Notes: generated by a model from the letters alone, not told the origin. Shown: positions 41,874 through 51,064, counted from the first letter of the stretch. The stretch is 64,000 bases of DNA from JADLGL01 sp050184415 (GCA_050184415.1 JBFXAJ010000003.1:124001-188000); one strand, 5' to 3'. Numbers and translations are program-made.

Positions 41874-42860
41874 ATGAGCCTGATCACGCCCGCCCGACCC
41901 GACGTGCCGGACATGAAGATTTCGGTCCGCCAGGTCTTCGGGATCGAGAGCGACATGGAGGTCCCCGCCTTCTCGTCGGCGAACGAACACGTCCCCGACG
42001 TCGACGAGGACTACCTCTTCGATCCGCCCACCACCCTCGCGATCCTCGCCGGCTTCAAGCACAACCGCCGGGTCATGGTCACCGGCTACCACGGCACCGG
42101 CAAGTCGACGCATATCGAGCAGGTGGCGGCGCGGCTGAACTGGCCTTGCGTGCGCGTCAACCTCGACAGCCACATCTCGCGGATCGACCTCATCGGCAAG
42201 GACGCGATCGTCCTTCGCGACGGCAAGCAGGTCACCGAGTTCCGCGACGGCATCCTGCCCTGGGCGCTCCAGACCAACACCGCGCTCGTCTTCGACGAGT
42301 ATGACGCCGGCCGTGCCGACGTGATGTTCGTGATCCAGCGCGTCCTCGAAGTCTCCGGCCGGCTCACGCTCCTCGACCAGAACAAGGTGATCCGCCCGCA
42401 CCCGGCGTTCCGTCTGTTCGCGACCGCGAACACGGTGGGCCTCGGCGATACCTCGGGCCTCTATCACGGCACGCAGCAGATCAATCAGGGCCAGATGGAC
42501 CGCTGGTCGATCGTGGTGTCGCTGAACTACCTGCCGCACGACAAGGAAGTGGACATCGTCGCCGCGAAGTCGCCGGAATACCGGACGGCCGAAGGCCGGG
42601 CGCTCCTGTCGAAGATGGTCCGCGTCGCCGATCTCACCCGGAGCGCCTTCATCAACGGCGACCTCTCGACCGTGATGAGCCCGCGCACGGTCATCATGTG
42701 GGCGGAGAACGCGCAGATCTTCGGCGACGTCGGCTTCGCGTTCCGCGTCACCTTCCTCAACAAATGCGACGAGGCGGAACGGTCGATCGTGGCCGAGTTC
42801 TACCAGCGCGCGCTCGGCGAGGAGCTTCCGGAATCGGCGGCCAATGTGGCGTTGAGTTGA
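41874..42860 (+). CDS. cobS: Aerobic cobaltochelatase subunit CobS
   Basis: A 328-residue MoxR-type AAA ATPase of the CobNST chelatase, which inserts cobalt into hydrogenobyrinate diamide during cobalamin synthesis. The N-terminus matches the family (MKISVRQVFGIESDMEVPAF). Walker A is GYHGTGKST, Walker B is LVFDEYDAG, and sensor region RLFATANTVGLGDTSGLYHG is typical. CCGGAGACC precedes the ATG. CobT is encoded 306 bases downstream, past a short gene on the other strand. CobN is not in the window. Confidence 0.92.
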   Translation: MSLITPARPDVPDMKISVRQVFGIESDMEVPAFSSANEHVPDVDEDYLFDPPTTLAILAGFKHNRRVMVTGYHGTGKSTHIEQVAARLNWPCVRVNLDSHISRIDLIGKDAIVLRDGKQVTEFRDGILPWALQTNTALVFDEYDAGRADVMFVIQRVLEVSGRLTLLDQNKVIRPHPAFRLFATANTVGLGDTSGLYHGTQQINQGQMDRWSIVVSLNYLPHDKEVDIVAAKSPEYRTAEGRALLSKMVRVADLTRSAFINGDLSTVMSPRTVIMWAENAQIFGDVGFAFRVTFLNKCDEAERSIVAEFYQRALGEELPESAANVALS

Positions 42861-42862
42861 GC

Positions 42863-43093
42863 CTACCTTGTCTTCTCGAGCTCGGAGAGCCGGAGCTCAA
42901 TCGCTTCGAGACGCTCCTCGACTTCTGCTGCGGCGTACCGGCCGAGCACGCTTTCGCCGTTCAAAGCCTGGCGAATGTTGTCCATGCGGGAGCGGAGCTC
43001 GTCATGATTCCGGTCAACTTTCTCGTTGAGGCGCTCGAAGAGCAGCCGCATCTCGCGCAGCACTCGCAGGGTATGATTTTCCGGCTCGTCCAT
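42863..43093 (-). CDS. Small coiled-coil protein between cobS and cobT
   Basis: A 76-residue, almost entirely helical and charged protein (ENHTLRVLREMRLLFERLNE, then VEERLEAIELRLSELEKTR) with heptad-like spacing, so a short coiled coil is likely. ATG 43093 has GGGATG upstream; the frame is open further but the extension looks non-coding. It lies antisense between cobS and cobT, its stop 2 bases from the cobS end. Function unknown. Confidence 0.6.
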   Translation of the reverse strand: MDEPENHTLRVLREMRLLFERLNEKVDRNHDELRSRMDNIRQALNGESVLGRYAAAEVEERLEAIELRLSELEKTR

Positions 43094-43166
43094 CGCATCC
43101 CAAGCTCTATGACGGCGACTCCGGTAGAATATAGGTGCCGACCCTCCCACGATACAGTCTAGCGTC

Positions 43167-45050
43167 ATGGTAGCCGCCACCAACCAAAGCAAGGCCAAGC
43201 CGGCGCCCGCCGCGGGCGACCCGTTCAAGGTCGCGTTGACGTCGTGCATGCGCGCCATGGCCGGCAATCACGAGCTCGAGGTCACGTTCGCGTCCGACCG
43301 GCCGCTCCTCTCCGGCACCAAGGCGCGCCTTCCCGAGCCGCCCCGGAAAGCCACCGCGCGTGACATCGCGATCACCCGCGGGCTTGGCGACTCGATGGCG
43401 CTTCGTCTCGCCTGCCATGACCCGTCCGTCCACCGCCGGATGTCGCCCGAAGGGCAGAATGCCCGCGCGGTCTTCGATGCCGTCGAGCAGGCGCGGGTCG
43501 AGGCGGTCGGCGCGATCCGCATGGAGGGCGTCGCCAGCAACCTCGCCTCGATGCTGGAGGACCGCTTCCTGCGGGCGAACCTTCGAAATGTGAAGAGCCG
43601 CGGCGACGCGCCGCTCGAGGAGGCGGTCGCGCTCCTCGTGCGCGAGCGACTGACCGGATGGAAGCCGCCCGAATCGGGACGGGCGGTCCTGGAGCTGTGG
43701 CGACCATGGATCGAGGAGCGTGCCGGCGCGCAGCTCGAAAGGCTGTCGGGGAGCATCGACGACCAGACCCGCTTCGCCGACGTCGTCCGGAGCCTGATCG
43801 CGTCCCTCGAGATGGGCAGCGAGCTCGGCGGCGAGCCGGAGGCCGAAGAAGCCGAGGAGGACTCCCCGCCCGAGGGCGAGGCCGACGAGTCGGAGGCCGG
43901 CGACGATTCGGAGGGCGGCGACGACGGCGACACCGAGCAGTCCGAAGGGACGATCGACGACAGCTCGACGAGCGAGGTCGAGGCTGCCGAAGCGGATGCG
44001 CAGACTTTCGAGGACGATGGCGCGGATGCCCGCGAGACCGGCGAGGTGCAGCGGCAGAACCAGCCCAATCCGGCGCTGGCCAACGCGGTCCGCTACCACG
44101 CCTATACGACGCGCTTCGACGAGACCGTGAAGGCGGAGGAGCTGTGCGATCCGGAGGAGCTCGACCGGCTGCGCGCGTTCCTCGACAAGCAGCTTGCTCC
44201 CCTTCAGGGCGCGGTCGCGCGCCTCGCCAACCGGCTGCAGCGCCGGCTCCTGGCGCAGCAGAACCGGTCGTGGGACTTCGACCAGGAAGAGGGCGTCCTC
44301 GATACGGCGCGGCTGTCGCGGGTCGTCACCGACCCGATGCAGCCGCTGTCGTTCAAGACCGAGCGCGACACCGACTTCCGCGACACGGTGGTGACCCTCC
44401 TCCTCGACAATTCGGGCTCGATGCGCGGGCGTCCGATCACCGTCGCCGCCATCTGCGCCGACATCCTTGCCCGCACGCTCGAGCGCTGCGGCGTCAAGGT
44501 CGAGCTTCTCGGCTTCACCACCCGGGCCTGGAAGGGCGGCCAGTCGCGCGACGCGTGGCTCCAGGCCGGAAAGCCGCAGAACCCCGGGCGGCTCAACGAC
44601 CTCCGCCACATCATCTACAAGGCCGCCGATGCGCCGTGGCGGCGCGCCCGGCGCAATCTCGGCCTGATGCTGCGCGAAGGGCTCCTCAAGGAGAACATCG
44701 ACGGCGAGGCATTGGCCTGGGCGCACGCCCGCCTTCTCGGCCGCCCCGAGCAGCGCCGCATCCTGATGATGATTTCGGACGGCGCCCCGGTCGACGATTC
44801 GACGTTATCGGTGAACCCGGCGAACTTCCTCGAGCGGCACCTGCGCGAGGTGATCGAGGAGATCGAGACGCGGTCGCCCGTCGAGCTGATTGCGATCGGC
44901 ATCGGCCATGACGTGACGCGCTATTACCGCCGCGCGGTGACCATCATCGACGCGGAGGAGCTCGCCGGCGCAATGACCGAAAAGCTGGCCGAGCTCTTCG
45001 AGGAGAAAACACCCGAAGCACCGACGCGCCGGCGGGCGGCGCGGGGATGA
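43167..45050 (+). CDS. cobT: Aerobic cobaltochelatase subunit CobT
   Basis: A 627-residue partner of CobS in the cobalt chelatase. The N-terminal helical domain is followed by a long acidic linker at about 215-300 (EAEEAEEDSPPEGEADESE region). A C-terminal von Willebrand A domain carries the MIDAS motif DNSGSMRG, with GVKVELLGFTTRAWKGGQS and ISDGAPVDDSTLS. The domain order and length are normal for the family. It overlaps the following esterase gene by ATGA. Confidence 0.92.
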   Translation: MVAATNQSKAKPAPAAGDPFKVALTSCMRAMAGNHELEVTFASDRPLLSGTKARLPEPPRKATARDIAITRGLGDSMALRLACHDPSVHRRMSPEGQNARAVFDAVEQARVEAVGAIRMEGVASNLASMLEDRFLRANLRNVKSRGDAPLEEAVALLVRERLTGWKPPESGRAVLELWRPWIEERAGAQLERLSGSIDDQTRFADVVRSLIASLEMGSELGGEPEAEEAEEDSPPEGEADESEAGDDSEGGDDGDTEQSEGTIDDSSTSEVEAAEADAQTFEDDGADARETGEVQRQNQPNPALANAVRYHAYTTRFDETVKAEELCDPEELDRLRAFLDKQLAPLQGAVARLANRLQRRLLAQQNRSWDFDQEEGVLDTARLSRVVTDPMQPLSFKTERDTDFRDTVVTLLLDNSGSMRGRPITVAAICADILARTLERCGVKVELLGFTTRAWKGGQSRDAWLQAGKPQNPGRLNDLRHIIYKAADAPWRRARRNLGLMLREGLLKENIDGEALAWAHARLLGRPEQRRILMMISDGAPVDDSTLSVNPANFLERHLREVIEEIETRSPVELIAIGIGHDVTRYYRRAVTIIDAEELAGAMTEKLAELFEEKTPEAPTRRRAARG

Positions 45051-46072
45051 GGAGGGTCGGCCTCGCCATCGTCCTCGTCGCAGGCGCGGCGAGCACCGCT
45101 TTCGCCGAACTCGGCTTCGTGCCGATCGAGCTGCGGGCGCGCACGATCGAGACCTTCGAGATCGCAACGCCCACGACGCCGGCGGGGACCATCAGCTTCC
45201 GCGGCGGCCTGTCGCTCTCCTCACCGAACCGGGATTTCGGCGCGCTGTCGGGGATCGAATTCGCTCCGGACAGCCGCCTCATCGCGATCGAGGACACCGG
45301 CTTCTGGTTCACCGCCCGCCTCGTCGAGGAGGGCGGCTGGCTCCGCGGGATCGCCGACGGCCAGATCGCCCCGATGCTCGACGAGGTCGGCGACCAGGGC
45401 AATCTCAAATCGTCGACCGACGCCGAAGGCCTCCGCCTGATGCCGGACGGGCGTTCCGTGCTGGTCTCCTTCGAGCAGGATCATCGGCTGCGGACCTTCG
45501 CGCTCGCCTACCTCGCCTCCGCCCCCGCGATCGATCCCGGCCTCCCGCTCCCCGATCTTTCCGCGTTGAGCTCGAACCGCGGCATCGAAGCGGTCGCCGT
45601 CGCCCCTTCAGGCCCCCTCGGCGGCTCGACGCTGATCTTCGCGGAGTCGGCGGAGGACAATCGCGGCGGGCTGCGGGCCTGGGTCATCGGCGGAGCGCGC
45701 GCCGGCGAATTCGCCGTCCGCCGTCACGGTCAGTTCAACATCACCGACGCGGCGTTCCTGCCGAACGGCGACCTCTTCATCCTCGAGCGGCTGTTTTCGA
45801 TGGCCGACGGCATCGGCATGCGCATCCGGCGCCTCTCGGCCGAGGACATCCGGCCCGGCGCGATCGTAGACGGCCCGGTGATCCTTGAAGAGGACCGCCT
45901 GTTTCAGATCGACAATATGGAAGGGATGGCGCTGCGCGAGCTGCCGTCGGGCGACGTGCTGATCACCCTCGTGTCGGACAACAATCGCAGCCTTCTGCAG
46001 CGCAATCTGCTGCTGCAGTTCCTGTGGCAGGAAGCCGTCGTGCCCGCGCCGCTTCCGCGGCCTGGGCCCTAG
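45047..46072 (+). CDS. Phytase-like esterase, exported
   Basis: A 341-residue protein with a Sec signal (residues 1-20, ending STAFA) and a beta-propeller of the phytase-like esterase family (PF13449). Typical segments are GALSGIEFAPDSRLIAIEDTG, STDAEGLRLMPDGRSVLVSF, FAESAEDNRGGLRAW and NMEGMALRELPSGDVLITLVSDNN (quoted here in parts: NMEGMALRELP, LITLVSDNN). Its substrate is unknown. The start overlaps cobT, suggesting cotranscription, and its end overlaps rpmB by 4 bases on the other strand. Confidence 0.8.
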   Translation: MRRVGLAIVLVAGAASTAFAELGFVPIELRARTIETFEIATPTTPAGTISFRGGLSLSSPNRDFGALSGIEFAPDSRLIAIEDTGFWFTARLVEEGGWLRGIADGQIAPMLDEVGDQGNLKSSTDAEGLRLMPDGRSVLVSFEQDHRLRTFALAYLASAPAIDPGLPLPDLSALSSNRGIEAVAVAPSGPLGGSTLIFAESAEDNRGGLRAWVIGGARAGEFAVRRHGQFNITDAAFLPNGDLFILERLFSMADGIGMRIRRLSAEDIRPGAIVDGPVILEEDRLFQIDNMEGMALRELPSGDVLITLVSDNNRSLLQRNLLLQFLWQEAVVPAPLPRPGP

Positions 46073-46368
46073 GCCGCGGCCGGAGCGGCCGCGAGCTTGC
46101 GGGCGATCTTGCGCTTCAGCACGGCAGCGCGCGGCGACAATTCGCTGGCGCGCGCCGCGGCCAGGAACGCGTCGAGGCCACCGCGATGCTCCACGGTCCG
46201 CAGGCCGTTGGCCGAGACGCGGAATGCGAAGGACTGGCCGAGCGCATCCGAGATGAGCGTGACGTTGACGAGGTTCGGCAGGAACCGGCGCTTCGTCTTG
46301 TTGTTGGCATGGCTGACCTTGTTTCCGGTCAGCACGGCCTTGCCGGTCAGCTCACAAACGCGGGACAT
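46069..46368 (-). CDS. rpmB: 50S ribosomal protein L28
   Basis: A 99-residue L28. The family opening SRVCELTGKAVLTGNKVSHA is followed by NNKTKRRFLPNLVNVTLIS and a basic C-terminus with the AlaAla-rich tail usual in alphaproteobacteria. It has AGGATTGAG upstream of the ATG. It is a single-gene unit divergent from the DUF3108 gene, a pairing commonly seen in this order. Confidence 0.95.
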   Translation of the reverse strand: MSRVCELTGKAVLTGNKVSHANNKTKRRFLPNLVNVTLISDALGQSFAFRVSANGLRTVEHRGGLDAFLAAARASELSPRAAVLKRKIARKLAAAPAAA

Positions 46369-46539
46369 TTTCTCAATCCTCGCCCGTCCGGCGGATGCCG
46401 GTCAGGACCAATCTTCCCTTGGGAGGCGCCGTCTATACGGGCGAACGGTAGGAGGGTCAAGGCGGCGCGCCATTCGCGCGAAGTAAGCCTTGGTTAACCA
46501 TGACAAGGGCAACTGTCGGAAGGGCCCGACCCTGAGGAC

Positions 46540-47364
46540 GTGTCGCGCCGGGAGCAGTCGGATTTGACCTTCCGAACAGTCGTTTGCCTTGCGATGGCCC
46601 TCCTGGCCGCCACCTTCGGCGTCGCCGAGGCGGCGCAGACCAACCTTTCGCTGCAATACTCCATCCGGCTCGGCAATCGCACGGTCGGCCATCTGGCGGT
46701 GGAAGCGGCGTTCGTCGACGGGGCATACGCAATCGCCCTCAGCGGCCGCACCAGCGGCGCCTCGTTCCTGCTCTCGAACGCCGAGACCACCATGTCGGCG
46801 CGGGGCAATCTGCGCGGCCGCCAGGTGCTCCCCTACGAGTACGACGTCCTCATGGCCGAGGGAGGCGTGACCGCGGAGGGGCGGATGGCGTTCCGCAACC
46901 GCAACGTCGTCGACCTCGAGGTCCTGCCCGGCCTGACCCCGAACTGGGACCGCGTCGATCTGACGATGGCGCATGTCCGCGGCGTCCTCGATCCGATGAG
47001 CGCGATGATCGTCAATGTCGGCCATGACGGGCTAGCCTCCGGGGAGGAAGCCTGCAACCGCACGGTGCCGATCTTCGACGGCTGGCAGCGCTTCGACCTC
47101 GTTCTCACCTATGACCGCGAGGAAACCGTCGCCGGCGCCGCCGGCGACTATTCCGGCCGCGCCATCGTCTGCCATGCCCGCTACGTCCCGGTCGCGGGCC
47201 ACCGGCCGACCCATCCGCCGGTGATCTTCATGCAGGCCAATGAGCGCCTCGAGGCTTGGCTCATGCCGGTTCCCGGCCAGGCTCTCCTGATCCCCTATCT
47301 CCTCCTTATCGGGACGGAGATGGGCGACCTCACGATAAGGCTTGACAGCCTTTTGCAGCGCTGA
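46540..47364 (+). CDS. DUF3108 periplasmic protein
   Basis: A 274-residue protein with an N-terminal signal (VVCLAMALLAATFGVAEAA) and a beta-rich DUF3108 domain. It opens with YSIRLGNRTVGHLAVEA, has an RGVLDPMSAMIVN segment and a conserved Cys pair (ACNRTVPIFDGW and VCHARYVPVAGH) that may form a disulfide. Function is not established. The GTG start at 46540 follows TGAGGAC closely. It is divergent from rpmB. Confidence 0.78.
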   Translation: MSRREQSDLTFRTVVCLAMALLAATFGVAEAAQTNLSLQYSIRLGNRTVGHLAVEAAFVDGAYAIALSGRTSGASFLLSNAETTMSARGNLRGRQVLPYEYDVLMAEGGVTAEGRMAFRNRNVVDLEVLPGLTPNWDRVDLTMAHVRGVLDPMSAMIVNVGHDGLASGEEACNRTVPIFDGWQRFDLVLTYDREETVAGAAGDYSGRAIVCHARYVPVAGHRPTHPPVIFMQANERLEAWLMPVPGQALLIPYLLLIGTEMGDLTIRLDSLLQR

Positions 47365-47569
47365 CCTGGGGATTCTGTGGGCCGTGGCCCGCCGGAGGCT
47401 ACGGAATCAACATCTGGTATGGTCAACCTCCGCCCGAACTCCATCTAGCGGCGAACGGAAGGGGAAACTTTTGCGGTCAGTGATTCGCGCCCGCTTTGTT
47501 CGAGACTCGTTCCGGCATTGACCGAAATGCCCTCGCCGTGGTGTCTGACGTCGGGGGGACAACCGACCG

Positions 47570-48100
47570 ATGCACCTTCCTCGCCAGGCGCATTTCCGGG
47601 ACGAAACCGCCGCTTTCGCCTATGTCGAAAGCCTGCGCTGGCCGGACGGGCCTGTCTGTCCGCATTGCGGCAATGCCGACCGGATCTACGCTCTTGAAGG
47701 CGTGCGGGGCCACCAGGGCGCGATCCGCGAGGGCCTTCAGAAATGCGGCGCATGCCGCCGCCAGTTCACCGTCCGCATCGGCACGGCCTTCGAGCGCAGC
47801 CACGTCCCGCTCCGCAAATGGCTCGAAGCGATCGACATCGTTCGCACCGGCCGCCAGGCGACGGCGGCCGGCCTCGGTCGCGCGCTTGGACTGACCTATC
47901 GGACCGCCGCGGCGATGCTGGCGCGGCTGCGGGCGGCGCCCGACCCGATCCCCGTCACAAGGCCTATCCGACAGCCGACTTATCGGCCGGTATTCATTGT
48001 CGGCGACATCCGCCCGCTGCCGATGCACGACGTTCCGGCCCAATGGTGGCCGATGGTCGGAACCGCGCCGGTAGCCGCAGAGATGATCTTCATCAGCTAG
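47570..48100 (+). CDS. Stand-alone IS1595-type zinc-ribbon/HTH protein (transposase N-terminus)
   Basis: A 176-residue protein matching only the first part of IS1595-family transposases. It has a zinc ribbon with CPHCGN and CGACRRQF followed by FTVRIGTAFERSHVPLRKWL and a helix-turn-helix LGRALGLTYRTAAAMLARLR. The DDE nuclease domain that normally follows is absent; instead there is a short unrelated tail ending at a regular stop. No terminal inverted repeats or target duplication were noticed. It is either a truncated element or a domesticated DNA-binding protein. Confidence 0.65.
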   Translation: MHLPRQAHFRDETAAFAYVESLRWPDGPVCPHCGNADRIYALEGVRGHQGAIREGLQKCGACRRQFTVRIGTAFERSHVPLRKWLEAIDIVRTGRQATAAGLGRALGLTYRTAAAMLARLRAAPDPIPVTRPIRQPTYRPVFIVGDIRPLPMHDVPAQWWPMVGTAPVAAEMIFIS

Positions 48101-48140
48101 GGACGGTTAGCGTTCCTGACCTTCGCCCGACCTCCGAGCC

Positions 48141-48160
48141 AACGGCCCGGAGGCCGTTTC
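48141..48160. terminator. Weak hairpin terminator after the zinc-ribbon gene
   Basis: AACGGCC-cgga-GGCCGTT followed by a short T/C stretch, 40 bases after the stop of the zinc-ribbon gene. Confidence 0.4.
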
Positions 48161-48303
48161 GCCTCGACATTTCGGCAAGCCCGTCTTCCTGAACGAAAAG
48201 CAACGGACGCCTCAGATCGCATTCAGAGCGGATGAGCGAGAACCACGCTCATGAATTCACCGCGGCCGCCAAGACGGACCGCCCAAGCTCTGAGGAAACT
48301 CCC

Positions 48304-48669
48304 ATGAACATCTTCGCCAAGGCTGCAATCGCCTCCACCCTCGCCCTCGGCACCCTCGCCACCTCGACGGCGTCGTTCGCCCAGCCGGTCCAGCAGGTCG
48401 TCATCGTCTCGCAGCAGGCGTGTGACAGCTACGCCACCTCCTATGCCAACGCGTCGGCCGGCCCGCGGGCCCGTCCGGTGATCCTCGGGACGCTCATCGG
48501 CGCCGGCGCCGGCTTCCTGATCGGCGGCTACGGCTTCGGTGCCCCGGGCGCGGGTGCTGCGATCGGCGCGGGCGTCGGTGCCCTCGGTGGCGCGGCGGTC
48601 GGCAACCCGGCCTGGAACAACGCCTACACCGCCGCCTTCGGCGCCTGCATGCAGGGCTACTACCTCTAG
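48304..48669 (+). CDS. Exported glycine-zipper protein
   Basis: A 121-residue protein with a Sec signal peptide (TLALGTLATSTASFA) and a mature region dominated by a glycine zipper (GTLIGAGAGFLIGG, then GAAIGAGVGALGGAAVG). This pattern lets such proteins insert in or associate with the outer membrane. Two cysteines (ACDSY and GACMQGY) could form a disulfide. GAGGAAACTCCC precedes the ATG. Function unknown; many relatives are stress-linked envelope proteins. Confidence 0.72.
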   Translation: MNIFAKAAIASTLALGTLATSTASFAQPVQQVVIVSQQACDSYATSYANASAGPRARPVILGTLIGAGAGFLIGGYGFGAPGAGAAIGAGVGALGGAAVGNPAWNNAYTAAFGACMQGYYL

Positions 48670-48704
48670 TCAGGGTCGAGCGTTCCGACGTCGACCAACC
48701 GCAA

Positions 48705-48747
48705 CGGACCTTCGGGATCGCGAGCCCCTTCGCGCCCCGAAGGTCCG
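48705..48747. terminator. Long perfect inverted repeat
   Basis: A 12-base stem CGGACCTTCGGG / CCCGAAGGTCCG around a 19-base loop, 36 bases past the glycine-zipper stop. It is probably a transcription terminator or RNA-stabilising hairpin; no T-run follows. Confidence 0.45.
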
Positions 48748-48862
48748 ATCCGAGGACCCGCCGCGCCCGCCCGCGACGGGTCTTCGTGCGTCCGGGGCGA
48801 TTGACGCCGCGACGCGTCGCCCGCCAGAGTGGCGCCGCATTTTGCAGGGCGGGAGGGACGTC

Positions 48863-49990
48863 ATGGCGGCCGCGATCCACGGGAAATGGCTGCCGGCGGC
48901 AGCGCTCGCCCTCCTCGCTGGCTCACAGGCCGCGCTGGCGCAGCCTGCCCCCGACACCGGCGTCCACGTCACCGTCGCCGATTGGCTGCCGCGCTGGGAG
49001 GAGGGCGGCGGCTGGGGCTTGGTCCCAACCGGGAGCGGACCCGGCAAATGGACCGCGTGGTCGACGGAGGGCGTCGCGGCGGTCCCGCCCGGAACCTACG
49101 ACCTCTTCTGGGTCCAGGACGGCGACCATGCCGACACGCCCATGCGCCTCCAGTCCGGGATCGTCGTCACGGCGGGCGCAGTCACCGAAATCGCGATCAA
49201 TTTCGGCGTGACGCTCGAGATCGCGGACTGGGTGCCGCCGCGGACCGCCAATGGCTATTGGGGCGTGGTGGTCAATGACGGGGTCGAGAACAACGACGTC
49301 CTCTTCAACTGGACGGTCGACGGGACGACCATGGTCATCCCGCCCGGCACCTACGACTATTATTGGGAGACCGACACCACCGACGGGCACGACCCGATCT
49401 GGATCACGGGCGGCGAGACGACCCAGCCCTTCTCGGGCATCGGCGCCGAGCTGCAACTGATCGACGGCCGGTCGACCGTCGTCCGGACCACGCCCAACAG
49501 CCCCGCCGCTGCCGCGGGCGTGCAGGCAGGCGACATCGTCGTGGCCGCCGACGAACAGGCGCTCGACGGTCTCGACCTCACCACCGTCGTGGGCTTCCTG
49601 CGCGGTCCCGGCGGTTCGACCGTGACGCTCACGATCGAGCGCGGCGGGCGCGAGCTGACGATCCCCGTGGTCCGCGCCGCCGTCGAGCTCCAGCTCCGCC
49701 ATCAGCTCGACAGCGGCATTCGCTTTGTCGTGGCGGACAATGTTCCTGCCTTCCAGGAAGGCGGCCGCTGGCTGGTGACGACGCCCGATGCCACGACCGC
49801 CGACCCGTGGGCGTGGGGCGTCGCGCTCGACCAGCCGATCGTCCTCGGGGCCATGGTGTATGACGTCTACTGGCAGCAATCGGCCGCCGTGGAGCCGGTC
49901 CTCATCGCCGAGGACCTGTCGGTCATCGGCGAGCTCGTCGAGCTGCCGGTCACTCTGGTCGACATCCATCCGGCCCTTCGTTTCAAATAG
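48863..49990 (+). CDS. Exported PDZ protein with three internal repeats
   Basis: A 375-residue protein with a signal peptide (residues about 8-28, ending AALAQ). Two related modules (about 34-100 and 105-165) share VADWLPRWEEGGGWG / IADWVPPRTANGYWG and PPGTYDLFWVQ / PPGTYDYYWET. A PDZ domain follows (about 185-255: VVRTTPNSPAAAAGVQAGDIV). A third module (about 262-350) shows VADNVPAFQEGGRW and YDVYWQQ. No protease domain is present. PDZ domains bind peptide C-termini, so an envelope scaffold or sensor role is possible. ATG 48863 has GGGAGGG upstream. No recognised family for the repeats. Confidence 0.7.
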   Translation: MAAAIHGKWLPAAALALLAGSQAALAQPAPDTGVHVTVADWLPRWEEGGGWGLVPTGSGPGKWTAWSTEGVAAVPPGTYDLFWVQDGDHADTPMRLQSGIVVTAGAVTEIAINFGVTLEIADWVPPRTANGYWGVVVNDGVENNDVLFNWTVDGTTMVIPPGTYDYYWETDTTDGHDPIWITGGETTQPFSGIGAELQLIDGRSTVVRTTPNSPAAAAGVQAGDIVVAADEQALDGLDLTTVVGFLRGPGGSTVTLTIERGGRELTIPVVRAAVELQLRHQLDSGIRFVVADNVPAFQEGGRWLVTTPDATTADPWAWGVALDQPIVLGAMVYDVYWQQSAAVEPVLIAEDLSVIGELVELPVTLVDIHPALRFK

Positions 49991-50088
49991 CCGTCTTCTT
50001 CCCCCCCACATTCGGGTCATCTTCCGATCGTCTTAGAACCGTCGTAGAGTAGACGCCCTAGGCGGCTGAGATCCGAGGGGGTGCGGGA

Positions 50089-51012
50089 ATGGCCATGGTT
50101 CATAGACTGGCGGCTGCGGCCGCCGGTGTTCTCCTGTTCGCAGGTTCGGCAAGCGCGCAGGACGCGGCGCTGGTCGAGCGCGGCGCGTATCTCGTCAATG
50201 GTCCGCTGGCATGCGGCAATTGCCATACGCCGACCGGCCCTGACATGCGTCCCGACATGACGCGCGAACTCGCGGGCGGCTTCGAGTTCGACGAGATGCC
50301 GGCGTTCCACGCCTATGCGCGGAACATCACGCCCGACAACGAGACGGGTATCGGCACCTGGACCGACGAGGAGATCATCCGCGCGATCCGCGAAGGCGTG
50401 ACGCCGGAAGGCGAAATCGGCCCGCCGATGCCGATCTTCACCTACAATCTGATGTCCGACGACGACGTCCTGGCGGTCGTCGCCTACCTCCGCAGCATCC
50501 CGGCGGTCTTCAACGAGATCCCGGACGCTGTCTACAACATCCCGAAGCCGCTGCCCGGACCGGCGGCCGGCCTGCCGGCGCCGCCGGCGACCGACCCGGT
50601 CGCCTATGGCGGGTACATCGCGAACGCGCTGGCGCATTGCTTCGAGTGCCACACGCCCGTGGACCCGGCGACGGGCGCTCCCGATCTCACCCGGCTTGGC
50701 GCGGGCGGGTTTGCGATCGCCGATGTCGGCCCCGTGACCGTCATCAGCGCCAACATCACCAATGACGCGGAGACCGGCCTTGGCAACTGGACCGATGCCG
50801 AGATCCGCCGGGCGCTGACGCAGGGCTTCAGCAAGGACGGCACGATGCTGTTCCCGATCATGCCGTCGCAATACTTCCACAACATGACGCCGGAAGACAT
50901 CGACGCGGTGATCGCTTACCTCCGCACGGTTCCCCCGGTTGTCAACGCGGTCGAAAAGGTCGACTGGATGGCGGTGATGGGCATCACGCCCCCGCCGGCG
51001 CCACCGCTCTAG
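50089..51012 (+). CDS. Di-haem cytochrome c (dehydrogenase-associated type)
   Basis: A 307-residue periplasmic protein with a Sec signal (LFAGSASA) and two CxxCH sites: CGNCH near residue 43 and CFECH near residue 185. Each is followed by a repeat of the ITPDNETGIGTWTDEEIIRAI type (second copy ITNDAETGLGNWTDAEIRRAL). Such proteins accept electrons from PQQ or flavin dehydrogenases. A PQQ dehydrogenase is encoded at 13680 but not nearby, so the partner is uncertain. The multicopper oxidase gene starts 52 bases downstream and could share its transcript. Confidence 0.82.
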   Translation: MAMVHRLAAAAAGVLLFAGSASAQDAALVERGAYLVNGPLACGNCHTPTGPDMRPDMTRELAGGFEFDEMPAFHAYARNITPDNETGIGTWTDEEIIRAIREGVTPEGEIGPPMPIFTYNLMSDDDVLAVVAYLRSIPAVFNEIPDAVYNIPKPLPGPAAGLPAPPATDPVAYGGYIANALAHCFECHTPVDPATGAPDLTRLGAGGFAIADVGPVTVISANITNDAETGLGNWTDAEIRRALTQGFSKDGTMLFPIMPSQYFHNMTPEDIDAVIAYLRTVPPVVNAVEKVDWMAVMGITPPPAPPL

Positions 51013-51064
51013 GCCGACAGCGGCCGGCGGGAGACCGCCGGCCACCCTGCTGGATCGTCTTGGG

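Noticed and set aside
41818..43166. Cobalamin riboswitch near cobS/cobT
   Set aside because: The gaps here are short or hold the coiled-coil gene, and no B12-box-like sequence was found.
47570..48100. Complete insertion sequence
   Set aside because: No DDE domain, terminal inverted repeats or target-site duplication were seen around the zinc-ribbon gene.
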